Assembly (NCBI RefSeq): GCF_000013885.1
Contig: NC_007964.1
Span: forward strand, 2,404,001-2,468,000
Source: Nitrobacter hamburgensis X14
GTDB lineage: Bacteria; Pseudomonadota; Alphaproteobacteria; Rhizobiales; Xanthobacteraceae
Length of the DNA stretch: 64,000 nucleotides
Reading direction: 5' to 3'
A program made the position numbers and the translations under genes. Under the pieces are notes generated by a model that saw only the letters and a list, made by a program, of their open reading frames with translations, had not been told where the DNA came from and ran no database searches. Below, piece by piece: positions 27,365 to 35,935 of this stretch. Within the stretch, counting starts at the first letter, position 1. Each line of letters opens with the position of its first letter.

Positions 27365-28552
27365 CTAAGTCAGCCACCGCGCGATACGTGCGACCGCGTC
27401 GTGCATCTCGGCCGCCGAACGGGCGTAGGAAAATCTCACGAACGAGCGGCCGCGAACCGGATCGAAATCGACGCCGGGCGTCGCGGCGACATGCGCCTGC
27501 TCCAGCATCTTCCGCGCGAACTCATAACTGTCCGACGTGAACTTCGAGACATCGGCATAGAGATAGAACGCACCATCCGCGGGCAGGAATTCGCTCAATC
27601 CGGTTTGTGGCAAACCCGCGATCAAAATCTGGCGGTTTGTCTCATAACCGCGCTTCACGGTTTCCATCTCGTCACGGCCGGCGAATGCCGCCTCGGCCGC
27701 AATCTGCGACAGCGTCGGCACCGAAATCGACAGGTTCTGCTGCAGCCGTTCGATCGGCCGCACCAGTTGCTCCGGCACCACCATCCAGCCGACGCGCCAG
27801 CCGGTCATGCAAAAATATTTCGAGAACGAGTTGATCACCAGCGCACGCGGCGACAGTTCGGCGGCGGTCACCGCTGGAAACGCATAGTCGAGGCCGTGAT
27901 AGATTTCATCGGATATGAAGCGGATTCCTTCGCTTTCCGCGGCCGCCATCAGATACGTCAACGCCTCGCGCGACATCATCGTGCCCGTGGGATTGGCCGG
28001 GCTTCCGACCAGCACGCCCTTCAGCGGCGTCTTACGGTGTGCCGACAGCAGCGCCTCGCCGGTGAGGGCGTGACGGTTTTCGCTCGACGTCTCGATCATC
28101 ACTGGCTCGCAGCCGAGCGCGGTCAGGATATGCCGATACGGCGGATAGCCCGGGACCGTCACCGCAACCCTGTCGCCGGGCTCGAACATTGCGAGGAACG
28201 CGAGGATGAAAGCGCCCGACGATCCCGTGGTCACGACGACGCGTTCGGGATCGACCGTGCAGCCATAGGCATCGCGGTAGTGTTGCGCGATCCGCTCCCG
28301 CAGCGAGGGAATGCCGAGCGCGGAGGTGTAACCGATCTGGCCGCGCTCGAGCGCGGCACGGGCCGCATCCAGCGCGGTCCGGGGCGCGGGCGCCGACGGC
28401 TGCCCGACCTCCATGTGAATGACGTGGCCGCCCCCGGCTTCGATCCGCGCCGCCGCCGCCATCACGTCCATCACCATGAAGGGCGGAACCTGGCTGCGGC
28501 TAGATGCCGCCAGCAAGCCTTTGGCCCGGTCTCTCAATGTCGCATCGAGCAT
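27365..28552 (-). CDS. Pyridoxal-phosphate aminotransferase, class I/II
   Basis: A 395-residue fold-type I aminotransferase. Seen are HMEVGQPSAPAP, GYTSALGIPSLRERI, the TTGSSGAF phosphate-cofactor loop, PANPTGTMMS, FISDEIYHGLDY and the cofactor-binding Lys in NSFSKYFCMTGWRVGW; the C-terminal RFSYARS supplies the substrate-carboxylate Arg. It belongs to the aspartate/aromatic aminotransferase group; the specific amino donor is not evident. It is divergent from the M48 protease gene and monocistronic. Confidence 0.88.
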   Translation of the reverse strand: MLDATLRDRAKGLLAASSRSQVPPFMVMDVMAAAARIEAGGGHVIHMEVGQPSAPAPRTALDAARAALERGQIGYTSALGIPSLRERIAQHYRDAYGCTVDPERVVVTTGSSGAFILAFLAMFEPGDRVAVTVPGYPPYRHILTALGCEPVMIETSSENRHALTGEALLSAHRKTPLKGVLVGSPANPTGTMMSREALTYLMAAAESEGIRFISDEIYHGLDYAFPAVTAAELSPRALVINSFSKYFCMTGWRVGWMVVPEQLVRPIERLQQNLSISVPTLSQIAAEAAFAGRDEMETVKRGYETNRQILIAGLPQTGLSEFLPADGAFYLYADVSKFTSDSYEFARKMLEQAHVAATPGVDFDPVRGRSFVRFSYARSAAEMHDAVARIARWLT

Positions 28553-28655
28553 GGAAATCTGTTAATGCGCTTTCACCTGTGGCGAACGGCTGAAGCCGCG
28601 TTACCGCCGTATTCAGCGGGTTGTTAGGACATATAACTTATTCGAACCATGGCCA

Positions 28656-30077
28656 ATGACTAAAGACGTGACCCCGCGGCCCGGCGCCACCGCACGCCGT
28701 ACTTTGTCGAAACTGACCGCGCTGGTCACGGCCTGCGTGCTGGCGAGTGCCTCGCTACCGGTCCACGCTCAGCGGGCCAAGGGGCCGCCGGTGTTGCGCG
28801 ATACCGAAACGGAGCAACTGCTGCGCGACTATACGCGCCCGATCCTGCGCGCGGCGGGGCTGGAGAAGCGCAACATCCAGATGGTCATCCTCAACGACAA
28901 GTCGTTCAACGCCTTCGTCGCCGACGGCCGCCGCATCTTCGTGAACTATGGCGCGATCATGCAATCGACCACGCCGAACCAGTTGATCGGCGTGCTCGCG
29001 CACGAGACCGGGCATCTCGCCGGCGGACATCTGTCCAAATTTCGCGAGCAACTCGCCCGAACCCAGACCCAACTGATCATCGCCATGCTGCTTGGCGCAG
29101 GCGCCCTCGCCGCGGGAGCCGCCGGCGGCGGCGGAAGCAACGGCGCCGCCAGCAATATCGGCGCAGCCGCGATCAGCGCACCGCAGGAGATCGCGCGCCG
29201 CAGCCTGTTGTCCTACCAGCGCCAGCAGGAGGAGAACGCCGACCGCGCGGGCGTCAAGTTCCTGAACGCCACCGGGCAATCCGCCAAGGGGATGTACGAA
29301 ACCTTCAAGCGCTTCACCGACGAAAGCCTGTTCGCTGCGCGCGGGGCCGATCCCTATGTGCAGTCGCATCCGATGCCGGCCGACCGCGTCGCCGCGCTCG
29401 CGGAACTCGCCAAAACCAGCCCCTATTGGGACAAGAAGGACGATCCGGCGCTACAGATGCGCCACGACATGGTGCGCGCGAAGATATCGGCGTTCATGGA
29501 ACGCCAGGACACCGTATACCGGCGTTATCCGATGTCCGACACCAGTCTGCCCGGCCGTTACGCACACGCCATCAGCACATACCTGCATGGTGATCTTCGC
29601 TCGGCGCTTGCGCAAATCGACGATCTGATCAAGGCTCAGCCCCAAAATCCCTATTTCCATGAAGTGCGGGGACAGGCGCTGCTCGAAGGGGGCCATCCCG
29701 CGGACGCGGTTGCCCCGCTGCGGCGGGCGGTACAATTGTCCCATAATTCCCCGCTCATCGAGATGTTACTTGGGCAGGCGCTCGTGGCATCGAATAATAA
29801 GGCCCACACTGAGGAAGCTATTGCGATTCTGCGCGCGGCGCTGGCACGGGAGCCCGAGGCCCCGCTTGGTTATATGCAGCTTGCAATGGCTTATGGCCGC
29901 AAGGGCGATTATGCCCAAGCCGATCTGGCATCGGCACAGGCCGCGTCTCTGCGAGGCGATAACAAGACAGCGCGCGAACTCGCATCGCGTGCAAAGACCC
30001 GTTTCGCCATCGGTACGCCCGGATGGGTCAAGGCCGACGATATCGTCTCGGCCAAGGTACCCGACAAGAAAGACTAG
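28656..30077 (+). CDS. M48 family metalloprotease with TPR repeats (BepA-like)
   Basis: A 473-residue exported zinc protease. Residues 1-39 form a signal peptide (cleavage after VHA). The zinc motif HETGH is at 116-120 and the third-ligand motif EENAD at 192-196; a Gly/Ala-rich segment (about 147-172) separates them. The C-terminal half (about 310-450) contains TPR-like helices (FHEVRGQALLEGGHPADAVA, LGYMQLAMAYGRKGDYAQAD). This is the BepA/YfgC architecture, which in E. coli degrades stalled outer-membrane proteins such as LptD. It is followed 43 bases later by a DsbA-like gene, which fits a joint role in periplasmic quality control (inference). Confidence 0.9.
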   Translation: MTKDVTPRPGATARRTLSKLTALVTACVLASASLPVHAQRAKGPPVLRDTETEQLLRDYTRPILRAAGLEKRNIQMVILNDKSFNAFVADGRRIFVNYGAIMQSTTPNQLIGVLAHETGHLAGGHLSKFREQLARTQTQLIIAMLLGAGALAAGAAGGGGSNGAASNIGAAAISAPQEIARRSLLSYQRQQEENADRAGVKFLNATGQSAKGMYETFKRFTDESLFAARGADPYVQSHPMPADRVAALAELAKTSPYWDKKDDPALQMRHDMVRAKISAFMERQDTVYRRYPMSDTSLPGRYAHAISTYLHGDLRSALAQIDDLIKAQPQNPYFHEVRGQALLEGGHPADAVAPLRRAVQLSHNSPLIEMLLGQALVASNNKAHTEEAIAILRAALAREPEAPLGYMQLAMAYGRKGDYAQADLASAQAASLRGDNKTARELASRAKTRFAIGTPGWVKADDIVSAKVPDKKD

Positions 30078-30120
30078 CGCCCCCGAACAACGAGATCCCC
30101 TGTTCCAAAGGATTTTAACA

Positions 30121-30888
30121 ATGCCCTCGCATCGCTTTCTCGCCCCTGCTCTCTTTGCGCTCGCACTCGGAGCGGCGCCCGTCGCCGCCTCGGCGCAGAG
30201 CTTCTCCGACAGCCAGCGCGGCGAGATCGAACAGATCGTCAAAAACTATCTGCTGGCCCATCCCGAAATCCTCGAAGATGTCTCGGCCGAGCTCAGCAAG
30301 CGTCAGGCGGCTACCGAGGCACTCAAGCATGAGGCCGCGGTCACCAAGAACGCGGATGCCATTTTCAATTCGCCGCGCGGCGTAACGCTGGGCAACAAGA
30401 ACGGCGACGTCAGCTTCGTCGAGTTCTTCGATTACAATTGCGGCTACTGCAAGCGCGCGATGGCCGACATGCTCGAACTGTTGAAGTCGGATCCCAAGCT
30501 CAAGGTGGTGCTGAAGGAATTTCCGGTGCTCGGCCCCGGCTCGGTCGAAGCCGCACAGGTCGCGGTGGCCGTTCGCATGCAGGACCCCGGCAGCAAGAAA
30601 TATCTCGATTTCCATCAGCGCTTGCTCGGCGCGCGCGGACAGGCCGACAAGACGCACGCGCTCGCGGCCGCCAAGGAAGCCGGTCTCGATATGGCTCGCA
30701 TCGAAAAGGACATGAGCAGCCCGGAAGTCCGCGCAACGCTGGAAGAGAACTTCAAGCTTGCCGAGTCGATGGGCATGAACGGAACCCCGAGCTATGTGAT
30801 CGGCAAGCAGGTTGTGGTCGGCGCGGTGGGTCTCGAGACCCTCAAGGAGAAAATAAGCACGGCGCGCTGCGGCAAGGCGTCTTGCTAA
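30121..30888 (+). CDS. DsbA-family periplasmic thiol oxidoreductase
   Basis: 255 residues. Signal peptide to about residue 25 (APVAASA-QS). An N-terminal helical segment (SQRGEIEQIVKNYLLAHPEIL), common in ScsC/Com1-like DsbA proteins and often used for oligomerisation, precedes the thioredoxin fold with active site CGYC at 107-110 and the cis-Pro loop GTPSYVIG. A third and fourth Cys lie at the very end (ARCGKASC). It probably forms or isomerises disulfides in exported proteins. It lies 43 bases after the M48 protease gene and has its own strong terminator, so the pair is likely one operon. Confidence 0.9.
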   Translation: MPSHRFLAPALFALALGAAPVAASAQSFSDSQRGEIEQIVKNYLLAHPEILEDVSAELSKRQAATEALKHEAAVTKNADAIFNSPRGVTLGNKNGDVSFVEFFDYNCGYCKRAMADMLELLKSDPKLKVVLKEFPVLGPGSVEAAQVAVAVRMQDPGSKKYLDFHQRLLGARGQADKTHALAAAKEAGLDMARIEKDMSSPEVRATLEENFKLAESMGMNGTPSYVIGKQVVVGAVGLETLKEKISTARCGKASC

Positions 30889-30918
30889 CCTGACCACCGG
30901 ATCAAACGCTCGCGCTTC

Positions 30919-30949
30919 AAAAAGCCCTCGCATTGCGAGGGCTTTTTTC
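30919..30949 (+). terminator. Rho-independent terminator after the DsbA-like gene
   Basis: The stem AAAGCCCTCGCA / TGCGAGGGCTTT with a tiny TT loop is followed by a T-run; 31 bases past the stop. Confidence 0.93.
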
Positions 30950-31013
30950 ATTGACCAGGTCTCTTGTGTAAGTTGCGCGCTTCGCACACCGCGCCGGCGC
31001 GCGCGTGCAAGGA

Positions 31014-31148
31014 ATGCGCGTTCACAAAACAAAACAAATCGTCGAAATTCATCCGGCCTGGCGTGGCTATGAATTCTTCCTGGTTCGCGACGAGATCATC
31101 GTCGTCAATCCGAGGACCCTGGAGATCGTAGCAGTTCTGGAGGCCTGA
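31014..31148 (+). pseudogene. C-terminal fragment of a DUF1236-family protein
   Basis: A 44-codon frame reads ...KQIVEIHPAWRGYEFFLVRD and then EIIVVNPRTLEIVAVLEA before TGA. The pattern EI.P.WRGY.(F/Y)..V.DEI.(I/V)V.PRT.EIV.V(L/I) is the C-terminal half of DUF1236, a family of exported proteins common in Bradyrhizobium-type genomes. Upstream there is an in-frame stop at 30969 and no signal peptide, and the Shine-Dalgarno-like AAGGA abuts the ATG too closely, so this is best read as the decayed end of a lost gene. Confidence 0.6.
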
Positions 31149-31248
31149 TCGGAACTCCTCAAACAGCGGACGCGCGGGCCGATTCTGGCCTCCCGCGGCC
31201 GCTGCGAGGCAGCCGGATCGCGGTGCCGCCCGCCCATGTCCGTTATCT

Positions 31249-31282
31249 CGACCCCGGTTAACGCTCCCGACCTTGGTTAACG
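31249..31282 (+). promoter_or_regulatory. Tandem direct repeat upstream of aroQ, possible operator
   Basis: CGACCCCGGTTAACG at 31249-31263 and CGACCTTGGTTAACG at 31268-31282: two 15-mers with two differences, 19 bases apart. Each contains GGTTAA, the complement of the CtrA-type half-site TTAACC, but the spacing does not fit the TTAA-N7-TTAA consensus. Located about 160 bases before the aroQ start. Confidence 0.3.
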
Positions 31283-31439
31283 AGCAGTTTCCGCATGTTC
31301 TACATAGCTTTTCGCGAACAAAGTGAGGTATTTGAAGCCGAATACCAGAGTGTTCAGGCTTCCCCTTGGCTCTCTTGTTACATATAACGGCCCAAGCTTC
31401 GGCGCTTTGGCGCCGGAACGACTGTTTTCGGGATTTCAG

Positions 31440-31910
31440 ATGGCCAGGACGATTTACGTGCTCAACGGCCCGAACCTTAACATGCTCGGGACTCGGGAGC
31501 CGGAAACCTATGGCCGCGCCACCCTGGCGGACGTCGAAAAGCTCTGCGCCGACACGGCCGGGGATTTTGGACTGGCCGCGGATTGCCGCCAGTCCAATCG
31601 CGAGGGCGAACTGATCGACTTCATCCACGACGCCCATGCGAAGAAGGCGGCCGGCATCGTCATCAACGCCGGCGGCTACTCGCACACCTCGGTTGCGCTT
31701 CACGATGCGCTGGTCGCGGTGAATATCCCGACCGTCGAGGTTCACATCAGCAATATCCATGCGCGCGAGGACTTCCGCCATCACTCGTTCACGGCCAGAG
31801 CCGCTTTTGCGAGCCTCTGCGGGTTCGGAATTGATGGCTACCGGCTCGCCATCAACGGTCTTGCCGCCAAAATCGGCGCGGTGAAGTCCGGCGCAAAAGT
31901 CAAATCCTGA
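31440..31910 (+). CDS. aroQ: 3-Dehydroquinate dehydratase, type II
   Basis: A 156-residue enzyme catalysing the third step of the shikimate pathway (3-dehydroquinate to 3-dehydroshikimate). Type II hallmarks are the N-terminal [19 protein letters not shown] with the lid Arg/Tyr, [28 protein letters not shown], and the catalytic His region [17 protein letters not shown]. An upstream extension of 39 codons to 31323 was rejected because family members start at [12 protein letters not shown]. It is followed 42 bases later by accB, the common alphaproteobacterial order aroQ-accB-accC. Confidence 0.95.
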
Positions 31911-31952
31911 CGTATCAGCGTCATCCCACTCAGAAAGTTTCGGATCGAGATC

Positions 31953-32441
31953 ATGGCCCGTCAGCCTGGAGACCCAGCAAAAGCCAAAACCGGCGACGAA
32001 CCGCGCGAGGAGAGCGAGGTGATCCGCGAGCTTGCCGCGCTGCTCGACGAGACCAAGCTCACCGAAATCGAGATCGAGCGCGACGGGCTCCGGGTCCGGG
32101 TCGCGCGCAATGTCGGCGTCGGCGCGGCAGTGCCCGCGAGCTATCAGGTTGCAGCGGCGATGCCTGCCGGCGGTCCGGCCCCCGGCCCCGCCGACATCAG
32201 CAAGCATCCGGGTATGGTCCCGTCGCCGATGGTCGGCACGGCCTATTGGGCGTCGGAGCCCGGCGCCAAACCCTTTATCGAGGTCGGCTCCAAGGTCACC
32301 CCGGGCCAGACGCTGCTGATCATCGAGGCCATGAAGACAATGAACCAGATTCCGTCGCCGCGGGCTGGCACGGTCACGCAGATTCTCATCGAGGATGGCC
32401 AACCCGTCGAGTTCGGCGAGCCGCTGGTCATTATCGAATGA
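31953..32441 (+). CDS. accB: Acetyl-CoA carboxylase biotin carboxyl carrier protein
   Basis: A 162-residue BCCP. The N-terminal helix (EEVIRELAALLDETKLTEIE type) is followed by a Pro/Ala/Gly-rich linker (about 75-95) and the C-terminal biotinyl domain with EAMKTMN, biotin on Lys 128. It carries carboxybiotin between AccC and the carboxyltransferase in the first step of fatty acid synthesis. It is followed 25 bases later by accC. The biotin ligase that would modify it is at 50540-51352. Confidence 0.96.
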   Translation: MARQPGDPAKAKTGDEPREESEVIRELAALLDETKLTEIEIERDGLRVRVARNVGVGAAVPASYQVAAAMPAGGPAPGPADISKHPGMVPSPMVGTAYWASEPGAKPFIEVGSKVTPGQTLLIIEAMKTMNQIPSPRAGTVTQILIEDGQPVEFGEPLVIIE

Positions 32442-32466
32442 TGACGTTCGAACCTCGGGCGCAGTG

Positions 32467-33822
32467 ATGTTCGACAAGATCCTGATAGCCAATCGCGGCG
32501 AGATCGCCCTGCGTATCCTGCGCGCCTGCAAGGAACTCGGTATCGCGACCGTCGCGGTGCATTCCACCGCCGACGCGGACGCCATGCATGTGCGGCTTGC
32601 GGACGAGAGCGTCTGTATCGGACCGCCGCCGTCGAAGGACAGCTATCTCAACATTCCGGCGCTGCTGGCCGCCTGTGAGATCACCGGCGCCGATGCCGTG
32701 CATCCCGGCTACGGCTTTTTGTCCGAGAACGCCCGCTTCGCCGAAATCCTCGCCGACCACGGCCTGCATTTCATCGGCCCCAAGGCCGAACACATCCGCC
32801 TGATGGGCGACAAGATCGAGGCCAAGAAGACCGCGAAGCGGCTCGGCATTCCGGTGGTCCCGGGCTCCGACGGCGGCATCGGCCCGGACCACGATGCCAT
32901 GGCGATCGCCAAGGCGATCGGTTTTCCCGTGCTGGTGAAGGCGGCCGCCGGCGGCGGCGGACGCGGCATGAAAATCGCAAAGACCCCCGACGACCTGATG
33001 ATGGCGATCTCGACCGCCGGCAACGAGGCCAGGGCGGCGTTCGGCGATGCTTCCGTTTATCTGGAGAAATATTTGCAGAAGCCGCGCCACATCGAAATCC
33101 AGGTGCTCGGCGATGGCCGCGGCGGCGCCATTCATCTGGGAGAGCGCGACTGCTCGCTGCAACGGCGGCACCAGAAGGTCTGGGAAGAAGGCCCCTCGCC
33201 CGTACTGACCGCCGCCGCCCGCAACAAGATCGGCGAAACGGTCGCCAGGGCGATGCGTGAGATACAGTATCTGGGTGTCGGCACCATCGAATTCCTTTAC
33301 GAGGACGGCAAGTTCTACTTCATCGAAATGAACACCCGGATCCAGGTCGAGCATCCGGTCACCGAAATGATCACCGACATCGATCTGGTGCTGGAGCAGA
33401 TCCGCATCGCCGCCGGCGGCGACCTTCCCGCGACTCAGAAGGAAATCGTCGTGAACGGCCATGCCATCGAGTGCCGCATCAACGCGGAGAATCCCGTCAC
33501 TTTCCGGCCCTCGCCGGGCAGGATCACGCGATTCCATCCACCCGGCGGGCTCGGCGTCCGGATCGATTCCGCTGTTTATCAGGACTATGTAATCCCGCCT
33601 TATTACGACTCGCTGGTGGGCAAGCTGATCGTCCACGGCAAGACCCGCTCCGAATGCCTGATGAAGCTGCGCCGGGCACTCGACGAGATGGTGGTGGATG
33701 GTGTCGAGACCACCTTACCGCTGTTCCGGGCGCTGGTCCGCGAGGCGAGCATCATCGACGGCGACTACCACATCCATTGGCTGGAGCAGTACCTCGCCAG
33801 TGGCGGTATGACAGGAGCTTGA
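32467..33822 (+). CDS. accC: Acetyl-CoA carboxylase biotin carboxylase subunit
   Basis: A 451-residue ATP-grasp enzyme that carboxylates the biotin of AccB with ATP and bicarbonate. Seen are MFDKILIANRGEIALR, HPGYGFLSENARFAE, the Gly-rich ATP lid GGGGRGM at 162-168, HIEIQVLGDGRGG, EMNTRIQVEHPVTE and the C-terminal RFHPPGGLGVRIDS. Length is typical. The start at 32467 was chosen because the conserved MFDKILIANRG begins there; a 24-codon extension overlapping accB was rejected. Confidence 0.97.
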   Translation: MFDKILIANRGEIALRILRACKELGIATVAVHSTADADAMHVRLADESVCIGPPPSKDSYLNIPALLAACEITGADAVHPGYGFLSENARFAEILADHGLHFIGPKAEHIRLMGDKIEAKKTAKRLGIPVVPGSDGGIGPDHDAMAIAKAIGFPVLVKAAAGGGGRGMKIAKTPDDLMMAISTAGNEARAAFGDASVYLEKYLQKPRHIEIQVLGDGRGGAIHLGERDCSLQRRHQKVWEEGPSPVLTAAARNKIGETVARAMREIQYLGVGTIEFLYEDGKFYFIEMNTRIQVEHPVTEMITDIDLVLEQIRIAAGGDLPATQKEIVVNGHAIECRINAENPVTFRPSPGRITRFHPPGGLGVRIDSAVYQDYVIPPYYDSLVGKLIVHGKTRSECLMKLRRALDEMVVDGVETTLPLFRALVREASIIDGDYHIHWLEQYLASGGMTGA

Positions 33823-33962
33823 ATCACTCCTTCGCGGCTCGGGAGCCGTGAAAATACCCGGAAGATACGGAACCGGCCGCCCGCTGAGGCGTTTGACAAG
33901 TGGTTCGGCACGGAAGCCGTGCGGGGGAGCAATTAGGACTGTCTAAAGCCGAACATGCCCCG

Positions 33963-35498
33963 ATGGCGGTGACCGCCGCCAAATCATCACGCCACGCGCT
34001 CGGCCAGGTTATCCTGCTGGCAGCGGGTCTGGTGGTTCTGACCTTGATCAGCGCGACCTCCGTCTATCTCGTCAATAAGGCGCGCGAAGACGCTGGCTCG
34101 GCCTTGCACAGCATGGAGGTCGAAAACGAAATCTCGCTCGCCCAGTTGGAGATGCGGCGCGCCGAGAGCGCGCAGCGCGGTTTCCTGCTGACGCAGCACC
34201 CGGACTTCCGCAGCGCGTTCGAGAGAGCAGCCAGCCACATTCCGTCGAGTTTCGAACGGCTGAAGGCGCTGACGGTCGACAATCCCCACCACCAGCAACG
34301 ACTCAAGGAGATGATCCCGCAAGCCAATCAGCGGATCCAGCAGTTGCGGCACAGCATCGACCTCGCGCTGGCAAACCGGCACGATGAAATCGTCGAAATC
34401 GCACGGCAGGAAGCCGGCCGCGACGCGATGGGGCAAATCCGCGACCTCGGGAGCGAAATGCGGGCCGAGGAAGACCGCGTGTTTGCGGAGCGAACGGCGT
34501 CGGCCGATGCCAGCCAGTCGCTTTCGGCATCGATTACCAGCATCGGCTCGGGACTGGTCGTGGTGTTTGCGGGACTCTCGATCTTCCTGGTGCGGCGATC
34601 GAGCCGGGCGCGCGACGTGGCCGAAGCCCAGTTGCGCGACAACAATCTCAATCTGGAATCCACCGTGGAGCAACGCACCAGCGATCTCCGCGAGGCCAAC
34701 GATGAAATCCAGCGTTTCGCCTACATCGTCAGCCACGACCTGCGCTCGCCGCTGGTCAACATCATGGGCTTCACCAGTGAACTCGAGGAACTGCGCGGCG
34801 ACATCTTCAGACGGATCGCGGACCTGAGACAGCCGGGCGGCCTCCCGCCTCCGGCGGAGGATCCGGCGGCCGCCGTCGAACCGGTTCTCGACGAACCGGA
34901 CAAGCAATTGTCGCAGGATTTCACCGAGGCTCTCGGGTTCATCAAGTCGTCGATCGCCAAGATGGACCGGCTGATCAGCGCTATCCTCAGTCTCAACCGC
35001 GAAGGCCGCCGCGAATTCCACCCCGCCGCGATCGCCATGCGCGACCTGATCGAGAACATCGCATCGACCGTGGCGCATCAGGCCGCCGAGGCCGACGCCC
35101 AAATCCGGGTCGAGCCGCTGCCGGATATCGTCAGTGACCGTCTCGCGGTCGAGCAGATTTTCTCTAACTTGATCGATAATGCGTTGAAGTATCTCAAATC
35201 CGACCGGCCCGGCGATATCGCCATCCGTGGCCGGCGTAAGCTCGGTTTTACGATTTTTGAGGTCACCGATAACGGCCGCGGCATCGATCCGAAAGACCAC
35301 CAGCGCATCTTTGATCTGTTCCGCCGGGCGGGCCCGCAGGATCGGCCGGGTCAGGGCATCGGCCTCGCGCACGCCCGCACGCTGGTCCGAAGGCTCGGAG
35401 GAACCATGTCGGTCTCTTCGGAACTTCACACCGGAAGTACATTTACTGTTACCCTCCCCACCGCATGGGCAGGCGTCGATCAGGACAAGCAATCATGA
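33963..35498 (+). CDS. CHASE3-type sensor histidine kinase with enlarged dimerisation domain
   Basis: A 511-residue membrane kinase. Two membrane helices (about 14-36 and 191-210) flank a periplasmic CHASE3-like helical domain (RRAESAQRGFLLTQHPDFRS, residues 65-84). After a coiled linker, the phosphoacceptor box is RFAYIVSHDLRSPLVNIMGF with H258, like cyanobacterial Cph1 kinases. Between the two helices of this domain, residues about 280-318 form an extra Pro/Ala/Glu-rich stretch not seen in Cph1-like kinases. The ATPase boxes (FSNLIDNALKY, TDNGRGID, GQGIGLAHARTL) are intact. A GTG 21 codons upstream is an alternative start; the ribosome binding site is weak. It overlaps the next gene by ATGA. 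Confidence 0.9.
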   Translation: MAVTAAKSSRHALGQVILLAAGLVVLTLISATSVYLVNKAREDAGSALHSMEVENEISLAQLEMRRAESAQRGFLLTQHPDFRSAFERAASHIPSSFERLKALTVDNPHHQQRLKEMIPQANQRIQQLRHSIDLALANRHDEIVEIARQEAGRDAMGQIRDLGSEMRAEEDRVFAERTASADASQSLSASITSIGSGLVVVFAGLSIFLVRRSSRARDVAEAQLRDNNLNLESTVEQRTSDLREANDEIQRFAYIVSHDLRSPLVNIMGFTSELEELRGDIFRRIADLRQPGGLPPPAEDPAAAVEPVLDEPDKQLSQDFTEALGFIKSSIAKMDRLISAILSLNREGRREFHPAAIAMRDLIENIASTVAHQAAEADAQIRVEPLPDIVSDRLAVEQIFSNLIDNALKYLKSDRPGDIAIRGRRKLGFTIFEVTDNGRGIDPKDHQRIFDLFRRAGPQDRPGQGIGLAHARTLVRRLGGTMSVSSELHTGSTFTVTLPTAWAGVDQDKQS

Positions 35499-35935
35499 GC
35501 ACACCAGTCACCATCATCATGATCGAGGACGATGAAGGTCACGCCCGACTAATCGAGCGCAATATCCGGCGTTCCGGTGTCAACAATGAGATCAGGCCGT
35601 TCAGAAACGGTACAGACGCCATCAACTACTTGTTGGGCGTGGATGGCAGCGGCCTGCCCCATAAGGGAGAGACCTTGCTCATCCTGCTCGACCTCAATCT
35701 GCCCGACATGTCCGGCATCGATATCCTGCGGCAGGTGAAGGAAAACAAATATCTGAAATACGCACCGGTGGTCGTACTGACGACGACCGACGATTCCCAG
35801 GAGATCAAGCGGTGCTACGAACTTGGATGCAGCGTCTACATCACGAAGCCGGTGAATTACGAAAGCTTCGCCCACGCGATCCGACAACTCGGTCTGTTCT
35901 TCTCCATCATCCAGGTTCCGCAGGCCAATCCATGA
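35495..35935 (+). CDS. Single-domain response regulator (Rcp1-like)
   Basis: A 146-residue stand-alone receiver. Acidic pocket E11-D12-D13, phosphoacceptor D66 in LLDLNLPDMSG, Thr in VVLTTTDD and the conserved K118 in VYITKPVNYES. The larger loop before the acceptor (GVDGSGLPHKGE) and LLDLNLP are typical of Rcp1, the partner of Cph1. It has no output domain, so it probably relays phosphate between kinases. Its ATG overlaps the kinase stop (ATGA), and its own stop overlaps the next start in the same way. Confidence 0.93.
   Translation: MSTPVTIIMIEDDEGHARLIERNIRRSGVNNEIRPFRNGTDAINYLLGVDGSGLPHKGETLLILLDLNLPDMSGIDILRQVKENKYLKYAPVVVLTTTDDSQEIKRCYELGCSVYITKPVNYESFAHAIRQLGLFFSIIQVPQANP

Larger units (their letters stand above)
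30950..31439. other. Intergenic region upstream of aroQ
   Basis: A 490-base stretch holding a coding fragment of a DUF1236 protein (31014-31148) and a 19-base-period direct repeat (31249-31282). The aroQ promoter should lie here. Confidence 0.5.

Noticed and set aside
31256..31282. CtrA binding site
   Set aside because: Two TTAACC-like half-sites exist but 19 bases apart, not the TTAA-N7-TTAA arrangement; kept only as an unspecified direct repeat.
30948..32585. 545-codon minus-strand frame
   Set aside because: Spans aroQ, accB and the intergenic region antisense; no recognisable domain.
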